Below, piece by piece: positions 22,778 through 34,398 of a DNA stretch of 64,000 nucleotides (within the stretch, counting starts at the first letter, position 1; every line of letters starts with the position of its first letter). A program made the position numbers and the translations under genes. The notes under the pieces are model-generated. The model searched no databases. It saw only the letters and a list, made by a program, of their open reading frames with translations, and was not told the DNA's origin. The stretch is taken from positions 310,001-374,000 of the forward strand of contig JAKZZE010000007.1 of NCBI GenBank assembly GCA_024220505.1, in the 5' to 3' direction. This DNA comes from Rhizopus arrhizus. Its lineage: Eukaryota; Mucoromycota; Mucoromycetes; Mucorales; Rhizopodaceae.

Positions 22778-24271
22778 ATGAATTATCAAGATAGGTTTAT
22801 TAGACTAGTAAAAGAGATTACACAATTGCAATGGGTTAGAGAATCACTTCCTTCACACTCAAAATATTATGAAGGTCTAAAAAAGAAATTGGATAAGCAA
22901 ACACATTTAAAATCACTTTCAGAAAAAGAATTGTAAGCAAACAAGTTTTATCTTTTTGATATTTATCTGTTGAATAGAAAAGAATATCAAATAAAGCAAG
23001 ATAACAACAACAACAAGTTATTTAATCAAAACACAACAATACATGGTAAATCATACAGCAACATAATAGAATCAGTTAAATTTTATGAAAACGCAATACA
23101 ATCATTACAAGCACAAATAGATCAAGCGGAGGAAATGGTAAATACGAATCCCTCTCAAACCCAAGAGTTGTCTGACATTTTTTACAAGTTGAGAGATTTA
23201 AATTCAGAAAAAGAAAAATTGAATAATTTATGCAGTGAATTAAATGAGTTATATGAACAAGTAAGGATAAGATGAGGATAGATGGTATATTTATATAACC
23301 TTGATTAGTTAATTATTGATGAAGATCATAATGCTATATTTGGTCAACACTTAAAAAGAGATGTAGAACAGTTGGCTGTGGATATACCGAATGTAATATG
23401 ATTTATTATATATACTATCTATTTATCACATTCATAGATCAAGAAGAATATTGAATTGTATGAAACAGCCCAAGCTAAACTATACAAGGCAAGAGAATAC
23501 ATTGAATCTGCCATGAAATCATTACCAGGTGCTTCTACCTTTTTAGATAGACAGGCTATTGTTGCCAACTATAATAACAAAAGCAACCTGTTTGGTAACA
23601 AGCGACCCTTGTGTATGATGGACTCTATTCATTCCTCAGACGAGATTGCTTCAAGGTCGTGTGAGCTGGTCGCCGAAGCCTCTTTGATCTGTCCTGATGT
23701 ACCGCTGATTCCGATGAGCGTCACTCCAAAGATGGATGTCGTCAGTATCCTGACACACTACAGAGGCTATCGGCTCAAGATCGAATCCGTCCTTCGAACC
23801 AGGCTCAATCCTCGTCTGCACGGATACAAGAATCAATTTGCCAGTGCTAAATATCACTATGAACAGCGGGTGATTGAGTGGGTTGACCATCAGATCATCA
23901 CTTTGGAAGCCTATTTGAGATCCAACGGTTGCTTACTCAATGATGACCTGAACAGAGAAATATCGATGCTTCGGATGGGTTCAAGAGCAGCGATTGCGGC
24001 CGTTGCATCCGAAACAAGCGAGAGAGTCACGGTGGATGACGTCTTGGAGATATCGTTAGCAGAAGGGTCCGCGCTACCAGAGTATGCTTTGATTGAGCCC
24101 AATAACAGCAGTAGTAGTAGCAGTGATAGCAGTACAAGCAGTCATCTAGATGAATCGGATCACATTCATCCTTCTTCTGTCAACTCATGTGTAAATAATT
24201 CAACCAATATTGTTCATCATGATTTACCTTCATATACTATTCATGAGCACCCACCTGCTTATTCCGCATAA
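22778..24271 (+). CDS. Coiled-coil protein with C-terminal PPxY motif
   Basis: Four exons, 22778-22932, 22978-23260, 23309-23392 and 23438-24271, give 451 aa in continuous frame. The start follows a pyrimidine tract. Exons 1-3 are rich in heptad-like segments (SVKFYENAIQSLQAQIDQAE, LRDLNSEKEKLNNLCSELNE). Exon 4 begins KKNIELYETAQAKLYKAREY and continues into a helical, charged region (YRGYRLKIESVLRTRLNPRL). A Ser-rich linker (SSSSSSDSSTSS) leads to the end, LPSYTIHEHPPAYSA. PPAY is a PPxY motif and LPSY an LPxY variant, the kind bound by WW domains of Nedd4/Rsp5 ubiquitin ligases. Function unknown; a membrane-trafficking adaptor is one guess. GC content is higher in exon 4 than in exons 1-3. 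Confidence 0.75.
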
Positions 24272-25049
24272 TAAACGTCGTTTTCAATAAAAAAAATTAT
24301 TTCAAACAAAAGTATAGAAAGATTTTTTTTAGAAAAGTCAATGAAAGACAAAAGGGACAAGTCAATCGAAAAAGATCAGTAGGACAGAATGCTACCTTCC
24401 TTGACCCATTGACTTTCTGTACAAGTCGTCCCAAAAACCCCACAAGCGCATGTAAATAACAATCAGACTAAATTATTTTTTCCATCTAATTGTTTACAAC
24501 AGAATATCAGCTTAGAAAAGGACAGGTTCACACAAGTCTGTATCAAACACACTCTTGTTGAAACATGCTTCAGTCATCTTCCGTTTCTTATGTAAATTCA
24601 GCCATCTGTTTTTTTTTTAACGAGTAAAAATGGTAAGACAAGTCTAGTAGAAACGTTGAATAGAGTATTGGGTTGGTTTTGAAAAGCCCTCGTTCTGTTT
24701 GAACCACTGATCTGAATGGAATCCATTTTGATCATGGCCCAGTGCTGCAAAAGTCGGAATATGAAAATATGCAGGGAACTTCAAAAATTTAAATAAATGC
24801 TACTTTAGGCACATCAAGTATGGATTATTATTTTTTTGCTTGCATTATGCTTCCTGATTTATGGTCGACTCAAAAGGATAACTGTCTGGCAAAGAGAACA
24901 AAAAAGTATTGGATTTAGGTAGAAAGTAAGAGAGAGAGAAAGTGTGTGTGTATAGACTGAAATTTGAGAAGAATTAAGCGGTGATCTTTTTTTTTCTAAA
25001 GCCAAGAATATTTAGACTCGGATAGCATAAAGATTGTGACTTTATTAAA
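24272..25049. other. Intergenic, no gene seen
   Basis: About 780 bp between two same-strand genes. It has simple GA and GT repeats near 24930-24950 and a T-run near 24988. It serves as the 3' region of the coiled-coil gene and promoter of the mannosyltransferase. Confidence 0.5.
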
Positions 25050-25101
25050 CCAAATCGTTTTTTTTTTTCTTCTTCTTTTTCTTTTTCCTTTTATACAAAA
25101 C
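25050..25101 (+). promoter_or_regulatory. Pyrimidine-rich leader that decides the KTR start
   Basis: A T/C tract reaches to ATACAAAAC just before ATG 25102. An in-frame ATG at 25036 lies upstream of it, but starting there would translate the tract as a run of Phe/Leu. The tract looks like a leader, so 25102 is the better start. Confidence 0.55.
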
Positions 25102-26390
25102 ATGATCCCTGCCAGATATGGAAGAATAGGGCTACTATCATTCTTACCCATCTGTCTTTTACTCATCACATACTATGGCATGTTGCGTAAAAAGAGCTAC
25201 ACAGCTTATCAATATGATTATGACCATCCCAAAGACGGAAGTATCCAAAGAGAAAATGCTGCGTTTGTACTGCTGGTGAGGAACGAAGACCTGAACGACC
25301 TTCGTGAGACGATGCAGATGCTTGAGGATAGATTCAATAAGAAATATCACTATCCCTATGTCTTTTTGAACAACGAACCCTTTGATGACAAGTTTAGGGA
25401 ATACACCACCGGCTTGTCTTCGGGCAAGACATACTATGGTCAGTTAACACCCGAGATGTGGACTTATCCGGATTGGATCGATCAAGAGAAAGCAAGGCTC
25501 TCTCGCGAAAAGATGAATGCGGAGGGTGTGATCTATGGAGGTTTAGAATCCTATCGACATATGTGCAGGTAAGGGGAAACAGAGAGAAAAGAAAGAGAGA
25601 GAGAGAGAGGTTGAACTCCCTTTTGTAGATTTCAAAGTGGATTCTTTTTTAGACATCCTTTGATGAAGCAATTTGATTATTATTGGTATAGGATGATGAT
25701 GATGATGATGACTTTTTGTTAAATTACTTTTATAGGAGAGTAGAACCTCATGTAAAGTTTAATTGTGATATTGATTATGATCCATTTAGAGTGATGAAAG
25801 AAAAAGATTTGAAATATGGATTTGCGATATCACTTACAGAATATGGAAATACAGTGCCTACTCTGTGGGACACAGTCAAGGAATTCATCCAGCAGTATCC
25901 TCAACATATCATACCCGCCAACAGCTCCGATAGTCTAATGAAATGGATAACAAATGACGAAGGAGCATCTTATAATTTGTGTCACTTTTGGAGTAATTTT
26001 GAAATTGCTTCCTTGTCTTGGCTAAGATCACAGGCTTATTTAGATTATTTTAATCATCTTGATAAGGCAGGTGGCTTCTTTTATGAAAGATGGGGTGATG
26101 CCCCTGTGCATTCTATTGCTGCTGCATTGATGCTAAAGAAATCAGAAGTTCACTTCTTTTACGATATGGGATACTATCATAACCCTTTTAAACACTGTCC
26201 TACAGAGCCAGAGTGGTTATCTGTAGAAAAATGCAGTTGTGACCCTACAGACAGTATCGGTAAGTGGCTATTCTCGCTCATACCTTTCTTATTCACCTCT
26301 TTTTTAGATAAAAATTCATGGAGTTGTACTTCCCAATTTTTGCAACTCGTCGGTAAAACTGGCAAAGATTTTGTTATTACCCAAAGGTAA
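25102..26390 (+). CDS. Alpha-1,2-mannosyltransferase, KRE2/KTR/MNT1 family (GT15)
   Basis: Four exons, 25102-25568, 25629-25685, 25736-26259 and 26308-26390, sum to 1131 nt (376 aa). It is a type II membrane protein: a short cytosolic end, a helix (IGLLSFLPICLLLITYYGML), then the lumenal catalytic domain. GT15 blocks are ENAAFVLLVRNEDLNDLRET, YPYVFLNNEPFDDKF, the split FDYYW-RVEPHVKFNCDIDYDPF (the join fixes intron 2), GFAISLTEYGNTVPTLWDTV, HFWSNFEIASLSWLRS and GGFFYERWGDAPVHSIAAAL. The family moves mannose from GDP-mannose to O- and N-linked glycans in the Golgi, using Mn2+. The second exon is only 57 nt and the third intron ends a GAT repeat. Complete, with all conserved blocks present. Confidence 0.93.
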
Positions 26391-27259
26391 TATACAAAAC
26401 AATAAAGACACTCTGTCAAATCGATGGATTATTTGCATGTTTAGATCAAAATAATAAAAAAAACCCCCATTTTTATTTTATTCATCATTTACTTGTGCAA
26501 CTCATACAATTCTTCACTTTTGTTTGATAGAATACATAAACCTATTTGCAAAAGAAAGTATGTTAATACCGTTCTATGTCTTATAGTGAAAAAAGAGAGA
26601 GAGGGCTGAATTGGATCATAAAAGCGAATACAAAGTAAAGTGAAATTATTTTGCATAAATAATAGTAAAATATGAGATTTATCAGAAAGGGAAAACAGTT
26701 GCCAAATTGAGTGGCAAACTCTAGGATTTGAAGAAAAGTCAAATGAATAAAGTGTTTGCTACTCTTTTTATCCAAAGCATTTATTGTTGTAGAAAATACA
26801 TTTGAATTAGTAGTTGGACTAAAGAAGAAAAAAGGAGGTCCCTAAAGTGGATGCTAAAAATTAAATGTAAACTTTGATCAACAAAGAAGAAAAAGTCGTA
26901 TGGTTAATAAACACTGATGTTTGTTTACATCTTTTCTTGATTAAAAAGATTTTCATCTTTCTTTCATCGAAACACTAGATTTTTCAGTGAATCTGTTTAT
27001 CCTCAATTGACCTTTACGAGGATTTTATGTTTTCCTTTTCTAACTTTGAAATCAAATATAGATGTTTTACTTTACACATAATTTATATCAAAAAGTAAAA
27101 TGATTAATCACATAAAGAAAAGATTTAGCGCAAGGCAGCTGACATAAAAAAACGAAAAACAATGTCAAAATAAACAAATGAATCAATAAAATGGTACATA
27201 CACTGCCATCATTTTTTTTTTTTTTTTTTCATTCTCCTTTTTTTTATTAATTCAATTCG
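26391..27259. other. Intergenic, no gene seen
   Basis: About 870 bp AT-rich spacer. A T-run and CT-rich leader at 27213-27245 precede the next start. A 64-codon minus frame at 26581-26775 is hydrophobic noise. Confidence 0.5.
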
Positions 27260-27826
27260 ATGGACTTATTATACTATAGCAGTAATCTACACACATCTAC
27301 AATCCAGAGCACATTCGCTCTGTTTTCTTGCTTAAAAGAGCCCACGATTGTCTCGTCATCTGTCCATTCAACAAAGCAAGACATAGCCATGTCCACTGTC
27401 ACACCTGCACTCGCAACCACTCAATTGTTCACCTCAGATCCTCCACCTTGCTCCACATTTATATTACCTCAGAGGATCGTTGATCTCTCAGTGAGATTAC
27501 AAATCAATTTCAAAATACCTACTGCTTCATCAGGCTCCATAGGACAGCTTCAACCTGTCCATTCATCCAAAAATGATGCATTGACTGCTGCACATCAACC
27601 AAAGAGACCTATCTGGACAAGATCCAATCATTATATAAGGGCACCACGTACCAACACTGAGCAGATCAGGATACTTGTTGCTGAACTAAACATGATCCGC
27701 TCCTCAAAGATCACTAGGACACTGAAGCCCAGAGATTCCTTTCGATCAAGGCGTCAAGATGCCTTTAGCTGGGGACGGCCTAGTCCATTAAGAGAAATAA
27801 ATAATGAAGCAAGCATGGATAAATAA
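27260..27826 (+). CDS. Uncharacterised 188-aa protein
   Basis: A single open exon begins after a pyrimidine tract. The product is Ser/Thr/Pro-rich and low in predicted order at first, with SSSVHSTKQDIAMSTVTPAL, then QRIVDLSVRLQINFKIPTAS, and a basic C-terminal stretch (MIRSSKITRTLKPRDSFRSR, RQDAFSWGRPSPLREINN). It has no signal peptide, membrane helix or known domain. The basic tail with SP sites is compatible with a regulated nuclear or cytoskeletal protein, but that is a guess. Codon use is balanced and composition is GC-richer than the flanks, which supports a real gene. Confidence 0.55.
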   Translation: MDLLYYSSNLHTSTIQSTFALFSCLKEPTIVSSSVHSTKQDIAMSTVTPALATTQLFTSDPPPCSTFILPQRIVDLSVRLQINFKIPTASSGSIGQLQPVHSSKNDALTAAHQPKRPIWTRSNHYIRAPRTNTEQIRILVAELNMIRSSKITRTLKPRDSFRSRRQDAFSWGRPSPLREINNEASMDK

Positions 27827-28047
27827 AAATAACCAATGTCTGATCATTTCGCCATCTATCGTATAAAACCTTTTAGTGTCTTGTTCTCTAGCGTATGTAC
27901 GAAATTGGCCATAAGCTATCAATCAGCTTAAAAAAAAAGGGTGAATTTCACTGATCGAGAGGGTCTGTCTACTGAAAATCATGGAACATTGCGGAAATTG
28001 AATATTGATGGCTATAAACGTCCCACGAAGAAAAAATGGCATAATTT

Positions 28048-28736
28048 ATGGCAATGTTGCGTTCATTCATTCGAATCTCTTTTTCAAATTCATTTCGAAT
28101 CCACTCGAGAACCATTGGATTTCATAAACTAATGTCTACAAAAACTGAACAAGAATGGAGAGCTATTCTCACTCCAGAACAATTTCGAGTCCTTCGTCAA
28201 AAAGGTTTGCATAGAGTCGGGTATAACAAAACCATCACTTACATCTCAACAGGAACCGAACGTCCCGGGACAGGAGAATACAACAAGTTTTATGATAAAG
28301 GTTTTATAAAAACCCTTTGATAGAGTAAACTTACTTTTGACATCCTTTAGGAACTTATCACTGTGCTGGATGTGACGCTCCGCTTTATGTTTCGGACACA
28401 AAGTTTGATAGTGGATGTGGATGGCCTGCATGTAACGTAACAACATTCACCTGGAAACGTTAATCTAACATTTTCTTTTATTCTTTTTTAGTCTTTGATG
28501 CCATTCCTGGTAAAGCATTCAGCTATCTTTCTAAATGATAGCAGAAAAAATGACTAAATTGTATCTTAGGAGCACTTGTTAGGCATGAAGACAATTCATT
28601 CGGTATGCAACGTATAGAAATCTGTTGTGCCAACTGCGGTGGTCATCTTGGTCACATATTCAAAGGAGAAGGCTTTGGTACTCCTACAGATGAAAGACAT
28701 TGTGTGAACAGTATTAGTTTAAAGTTCAAGGAATAA
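28048..28736 (+). CDS. msrB: Peptide methionine-R-sulfoxide reductase (MsrB)
   Basis: Four exons, 28048-28300, 28351-28431, 28492-28509 and 28570-28736, give 172 aa. It reduces methionine-R-sulfoxide in proteins, using thioredoxin for recycling. Family blocks are all present: [20 protein letters not shown] and CGWPAF (first CxxC of the zinc site), [20 protein letters not shown] (second CxxC and substrate loop), and [13 protein letters not shown] with the catalytic Cys. The third exon is only 18 nt (FDAIP). The first 28 residues are Arg/Ser-rich without acidic residues and look like a mitochondrial presequence. A second Met (MSTKTEQEW, 28132) would give a cytosolic form, so dual targeting is possible. 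Confidence 0.93.
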
Positions 28737-28947
28737 ACTGCTTGATCTTTTTTTTTTTTTTATTTACAAGCAAACAGTGAGTTTTAAAGCCCTCTATTGT
28801 CTTGTGCTCCATCCCTTCCCATTGTGGCTTTCAATCATCATCCAATCAAATTTCATCTTTGAAAAAAAATTTTCTTAAAAATCTACTTTTCAGAGGGTCA
28901 TTGCAAACCTTCTTCCATTTTAGCAACACGAGTCTTAGTCACCGCTG

Positions 28948-29001
28948 GTAAGAACAAAAAGATTTTTATATTAGCATATTTTTCTTAAATTTATATTGTA
29001 G
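28948..29001 (+). other. 5' UTR intron of RPS20 gene
   Basis: GTAAGAAC at 28948 and TTGTAG ending at 29001 frame a 54-nt intron 14 nt upstream of the RPS20 ATG. The exon before it (about 28890-28947) lacks an upstream ATG. Leader introns are common in ribosomal protein genes and often raise expression. Confidence 0.6.
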
Positions 29002-29015
29002 AGAATTCCACTAGA

Positions 29016-29538
29016 ATGTCCTACGTCGTAAGTTTATTATATTTTATAAAAACACCTTTATTAACAAATCTTTTTAGGCTAAGAATACTAACGAAAAGCC
29101 TGGTCTTGAAGAACAAGAACAACCCAAGTAAAGCATCCGTATGCTATACCTGCAAATACAATAAACTAACATTTCATTACAGGATCCACCGTATCCGTAT
29201 CACCTTGACTTCTCGCAATGTCAAGAACTTGGAAAAGGGTAAGCCCAACAGAATGAAGACTGCTAAAGATATTAACTGCTCCTGTAGTTTCTGCTGATCT
29301 TGTTCAACGTGCCAAGGATAAGCAACTCAAGGTCAGAGGTCCCGTCCGTCTTCCCACCAAGACTCTTCGTATCACTACTCGTAAGTCTCCTTGTGGTAAC
29401 GGTTCCGAAACCTTTGATAAATTCGAAATGAAGATCTACAAGCGTTTGATCGACTTGCACTCTCCTTCCGAAATTGTCAAGCAAATCACTTCCATCTCCA
29501 TTGAACCCGGAGTTGAAGTTGAAGTTACTATTGCTTAA
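29016..29538 (+). CDS. RPS20: 40S ribosomal protein uS10 (RPS20)
   Basis: Four coding exons, 29016-29027, 29078-29127, 29183-29238 and 29288-29538, give 122 aa, close to the 115-120 aa usual for the family. Highly conserved stretches are [60 protein letters not shown] and [20 protein letters not shown]. The protein sits in the head of the small subunit. The first coding exon is 12 nt (Met-Ser-Tyr-Val), as often seen in ribosomal protein genes. A leader intron lies just upstream. Codon use is strongly biased, as expected of a highly expressed gene. Confidence 0.97.
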
Positions 29539-31298
29539 ATAAAGTTGTCTAGGCCGTCTTTGATCTTTTAAAAAGATTTGATCAGGCTTTTATAAAAAAT
29601 TAAAATGATATCCATACAGAGAGGAAGAATATATGCTGATAAGCTCAAGTATGTATCCATCACAATGTCGCTTACCATAGCATTTTTTTTTTTTCATATA
29701 TTTCAAAACTCAACTCTGATACTGGCTTCCTGATCTGTCCACTTCATAGAAACTAGTGATAACCCATAAAACGATACAGACCCATATACTTAAAGAACAA
29801 AAATACGGCCATTTCAAAAACCATGGCGTCATCGTAGTATTTTCAAAATCTTATTAATGACTAGAGTAAAACATTATTTACTGAAAAGTTTCAAGATTGG
29901 ATCATTCCATCCAAATCATGTTGTGTCAAAACGTACAGGTTTATAAAAAATAAAAATCATCAAAAAATAGGAAATAGAGACAATAGAGATAAGGGATAGT
30001 ACAAAAAAACTTGAGTTTGGCTTGTGAGCTTTACAAAGAAAAAACTATTACAAATAAGAGTGTCATAAAGATCAAAAGACTTGCAGCATTTCAGACAGTC
30101 TCATAATGGAAGAGCTCAGACATTTTAGTTGGTGAAGAGAGAATAAGAGGCCTCAATCTCTATCCAAAGACAAGGATATAAAAATTAATAGATGTTTATT
30201 CCATCACGATGCGTGCTATCAGCCTGCACATTGTAGATATACAATCACTTTTATTTCGTAAGAAGGCAAAGACACAAAAGATATGGTTCAATAAGGAAAC
30301 AGTCGTATCCCGACATGATTCACATTCAATTTATGAAATTAGAGTAGTGGATACTTTACAAAGATTTATTACGATCCTTTTCTCTATCATTCAATCATAA
30401 CTAATTCTACTCATTTAACTCAATATTAGCTGTTTTAATACAACTCCTAATACAATGGCATATAAATGAAAAATAAATCAACGTCAGAAATAGATGCAGG
30501 TAGTTCACTTGCATAATCAGAAATAGACCTTTTATTAAAAGCTATTCATACTAGATCTATAGCTGTAATTTATGAAAATACCTTAGAAAGGATTTAATTG
30601 AACCTTTATGAAAAGGATATAAATATTAGATATAGTGATATTAAATAAAAATACAGTCTTTTTTTTCAATTTCATTGAGTTTTATAGTCTTTATTTTACG
30701 AGACATCACAAAAAAGCATGTTTTGTTCTAGCAAAATAATTATAAAGGTAGCAATACAAAACTAAAAGAATACTTGCTGAAACTGAACTTTACGACAGTC
30801 TTGGTTATAAAAAGAAAACATTCCAAATTCCACTATTTATATTCTTCTATCAGTTAGTAGTGAGCGTAGATCCAATGATTGACATGTTTGATTGTAGGTC
30901 ACTAGAAACAAATCTCCTCCCCTTAAAATTTATACTTTTCAAACTCAAATAGTAGCAACATCAGTGCAAAGTCTTTTGGGCCTCTGATGTACGTTATTCC
31001 ATTTCTCTTGGAGAATGTTATGAAAAATCAATACGATTACTTGGAATAATTCGATCTATAGGTTAGTTGCTTTATAAAAAGTAATCTTATAATTATTATC
31101 ATTGAGCTAGACATATAAATCCACAAGCACCACTAAAATTAGTGCATCTAAACTGACTCTAGTTGCTCACAGATAAAATAAGCCTGTGATTTCCTTTCTT
31201 CTTTTGTTTTGGTTGTGATACCTACGTACATGTACAAAAGAATGTTCTGAAAAAAAGTAATAAATGCAATACTGCATATTTGTTTGTTTATTGACTGT
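29539..31298. other. Intergenic, no gene seen
   Basis: About 1.76 kb between convergent RPS20 and the methyltransferase. AT-rich, with a 63-codon plus frame (30209-30400) that shows no domain or splice partner. No tRNA-like box pairs were found. Confidence 0.45.
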
Positions 31299-32298
31299 TT
31301 ACAAGCTCTTGCTTTTATAAATAATTGATAAACCATCAAATAAGGGAAGCATAAGAACTTCAACTCTTGGGTCATTGGAGACGAATTCATTAAAATCATG
31401 GACTTTTGCTGCTTCTTCCTTTTTACTTTTTGGAATTCCAATTTGTGGATCAATCTCTTTCTCAAAACCAGCATGACGGTGTACTAGACCATAAAATAAG
31501 GCTATAGTTAAAGGTTAAATAAATATTTTTATAAATTCGTGAGTTTATAAAGTACTATTATCTGCAATTAGAACACCATGATCAGATAATAAACCATGCT
31601 TCATGATCAATTCATAGTAGTTTTTATAATTTCCCTTGTCGGCATCTGTTCAATAAAGGTTTGTATTGTTTTTGTTAAATCGTCTTTTCTGCATTAATTG
31701 TTTACCTAAAAATATAAAATCATATTTCAAATTAGGTGATTCTTTAATTAGGTCATCAAGACTTATGTCATTGTTAGCATTCTTTTTTATAGACTATTTC
31801 CGTATACCTGTTCAATGCAGGTCCTTCTTTAACAAAAACTTTGTCTTGCAATTGAGCCATTTCAATATATTCTCTAGCCACCTTGACACATTGAGCGTCC
31901 AATTCCAAAGTCGTCAATTTTGCATTAGGTGGGAGACAAGACCCCATAGCGATAGCAGAACAACCTGTGAAACTACCAATTTCAAGTATATTTTTTGGCT
32001 TGAAAAATTTGATCAACTGACACATAAACTTGCTTTGAAGCTCTCCCATCATCATATATGCATTAGCAAAATCCTTTTGAGTCCTTTTCCCCAACAGTTC
32101 CAATACATTTCTATAGGGTTGTTGAATGGGTGAACTGTAGTAACCACTATATTGATCTTCTTCAATTCTTAAGCGATTATTAACATTAAATAAAGCTCTG
32201 GTATTGAAGGCAGTTGCAGTATATCTTTTATGCACATTCGACCTAACCAGTTCCTTTAAAGGCTGCGACCTGAGGCTGCGAGTTATAAAAGAGTTCAT
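31299..32298 (-). CDS. SAM-dependent O-methyltransferase (caffeoyl-CoA/catechol OMT type)
   Basis: Four exons, 32298-31808, 31761-31706, 31645-31556 and 31501-31299, total 840 nt (279 aa). The methyltransferase 3 family is recognised by KNILEIGSFTGCSAIAMGSC (motif I, SAM binding), AKLTTLELDAQCVKVAREYI (motif post-I), YDFIFLDADKGNYKNYYELI (metal-binding Asp region) and GVLIADNTLFYGLVHRHAGF. Such enzymes methylate catechol-like hydroxyls with a divalent metal; the substrate here is unknown. About 40 N-terminal residues rich in Arg/Ser before the domain could be a mitochondrial presequence (MNSFITRSLRSQPLKELVRS). The C-terminus LMLPLFDGLSIIYKSKSL is the usual family end, so the gene is complete. 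Confidence 0.9.
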
Positions 32299-33082
32299 TA
32301 TTGTTTGTAACTAAAGTATTAAGATCTTTAGATATCTATTCACGTATTACTAAAGTACCTACACCTCTTGGATAAAAGGACATAAATTCTTTGGAATTAC
32401 CATGCATACTTATATATTAATACTGTTTTAAAAAAAACCATGCGCATATAGATTACACAGCGCTCTTCAAAAAGATTATAGTTGACATTGATAAATACAA
32501 GCCTTAGTACAGCATCATAATTAGAATAAAATAAAATACAAGTTTATTTAAATAAAATCATACAATTGGTTCTAAGCAAACATACTCTTTTAGAATATGC
32601 TTTATATAATGATGATTTTTTGATAAGAAGTATTAACTAAAATAATATATTTTCCTATTGTCAGGAATATTTCTAGTTTTTTGAGATATTTGCAGATAAG
32701 AAAGTGAGAAATAGAAAGAAAATAGTGCTTGAAAACTAGTGAATGAGTCTCTATGTCACCTCTTTTTTCGATTTCAAGACGAGAGAGAGAACCCATTTAA
32801 TCAAACTACGCCTTTATATAGGAAATGAAATCATTCAGGGACCAAAGTGAGTTCAAGATCAAGTTTAGTATTGAACTTGAACAATATAAACATTGTGTAT
32901 GAGTTTTAGGGAATATGTAATAAGTAATATTATGTATTCAGTATTTGTTATTTCTTATAAAAGATCTGAGTAATCTCATACGAATAATAAGTGTTAAAGA
33001 GGTAAATACGACATAGCCCCCGACCAGTCTGAGATCACCTTGAAGAAAATCCTGTGGCTATTTTTAATATTTTTTTTTTTTC
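32299..33082. other. Intergenic, edge of TE-rich zone
   Basis: About 780 bp AT-rich spacer upstream of the methyltransferase. No supported gene. It marks the change from single-copy genes to the repeated and transposon-rich right half. Confidence 0.5.
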
Positions 33083-33673
33083 TTAGAAAAGTAATTTACT
33101 TATGAAGAGTTTGAAGTGGTTTACTAGAACGAGTAGCTGTGGATGAAGTATTACAAACGTTTTTAGTTGGAGGCTTATTATGACGAGTTCTCTTAACAGA
33201 TCGTGTTGAAGAGCCAACATTACATACTGTGCAACAGGTTGATCTTTAAATTTAGCAGGCTTCACGAACAAGGGGTACAAAGATCGACATAAAGTACAAT
33301 TTTGTTTATTATAATAGTAAAAGAAGGTAGCTGTATCTTGTTTGTCTTTGAATTTCAGAAGACAAAAGCTAAAAAGAAAATTATAAGTGAAAATCATTTT
33401 ACACTACAAATATTGAGACAACATTTATCCAGCAACTTTTTGATTTTTTATAGCACTAATAGGCTTTACGAAGGAGCACTTCTTCATAATTTCCAGAATG
33501 TCGTCAGCTGTTTTTCCCTTAATCGTCTTCCCTCCAAGAAAAACATACAATTCAATATCTAAATGGGGTTTGTACAATTTAGTTAGTACATTGTAAAGGA
33601 TTTAGTTTTTATTAGTTAAACATGTATACCTTTCAACTGTTTGTTATTTTTTAATTCTTCTATTGACATTATT
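33083..33673 (-). pseudogene. Hybrid/truncated copy of the small coiled-coil gene
   Basis: The first two exons match the gene at 43058-43631: MSIEEL-KNNKQLK, an intron ending TTTAG, then DIELYVFLGGKTIKGKTADD and SFVKPISAIKNQ. After that, at about 33441, similarity to the 43 kb copy stops. Further left on the same strand is a second related piece, LYPLFVKPAKFKDQPVAQY, followed in another frame by a basic tail (SSTRSVKRTRHNKPPTKNVC). So the locus looks like a fusion of two family members at the duplication edge. It may still be spliced into a protein, but the coiled-coil C-terminus of the 43 kb copy is absent. Function unknown. Confidence 0.45.
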
Positions 33674-34398
33674 AAAAAGATTAATTTTTATGTATATCTT
33701 TTTTTTAAGAAAAAAGAAAAGAATGCGCTGAGTCCACCTAGGAGTCCACGGACATAATGCAAGCTAGAAGATAAAAGAATCTCTATTATTTCTACCCAAT
33801 TCAGCGAATGGGAAAAAGAACCATCATTTGGAAATAAAGATACCGCCTGTTTAGGAAAGGAGAGTTTTAGGTAAAATGTAATATATCAACAAAGATAAAG
33901 AAATACTGTTAGAACTTGGTATCTCTTTATTAAGTTGAGATTGAGCTATTTGGTACTTCTAATATGAAAACAGTAAGAAGTTAATAGCTAACAACTACTA
34001 TTTATTAAATAAGAAAAAGAAGAGGAACTAATAATTTAGAATAAACCCTGGGTTATATTGTCTGACTATTAATTATATAGTCTGACGTAGGCTGGACTGA
34101 GATCAATAACAAAATAATAAAGACATCATAATGACCAAACACGACAGAGAAAACTATCATTAAGATTAAATAAAATTCTACATGTAAAAAGTGAGAGTAT
34201 TTATAGACATGATGCGGATAAAGAATTAGGACAGATTTATAATCAACTTGACAGAATAGATGATTACTATTTCTAATTATTAGTTTAGCCTGTTCCTAGC
34301 TTGTATTGTCAATTATGCTATTGGGATGGTTTCAGATATAACTATTTAAGGAGACGGTACGGATGGATATAAAGATCTTTAGTTCCGTGATTGGATAT

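Noticed and set aside
25036..25101. Upstream start of the KTR mannosyltransferase
   Set aside because: It would translate the pyrimidine leader into a Phe/Leu run; the ATG at 25102 gives a normal type II anchor.
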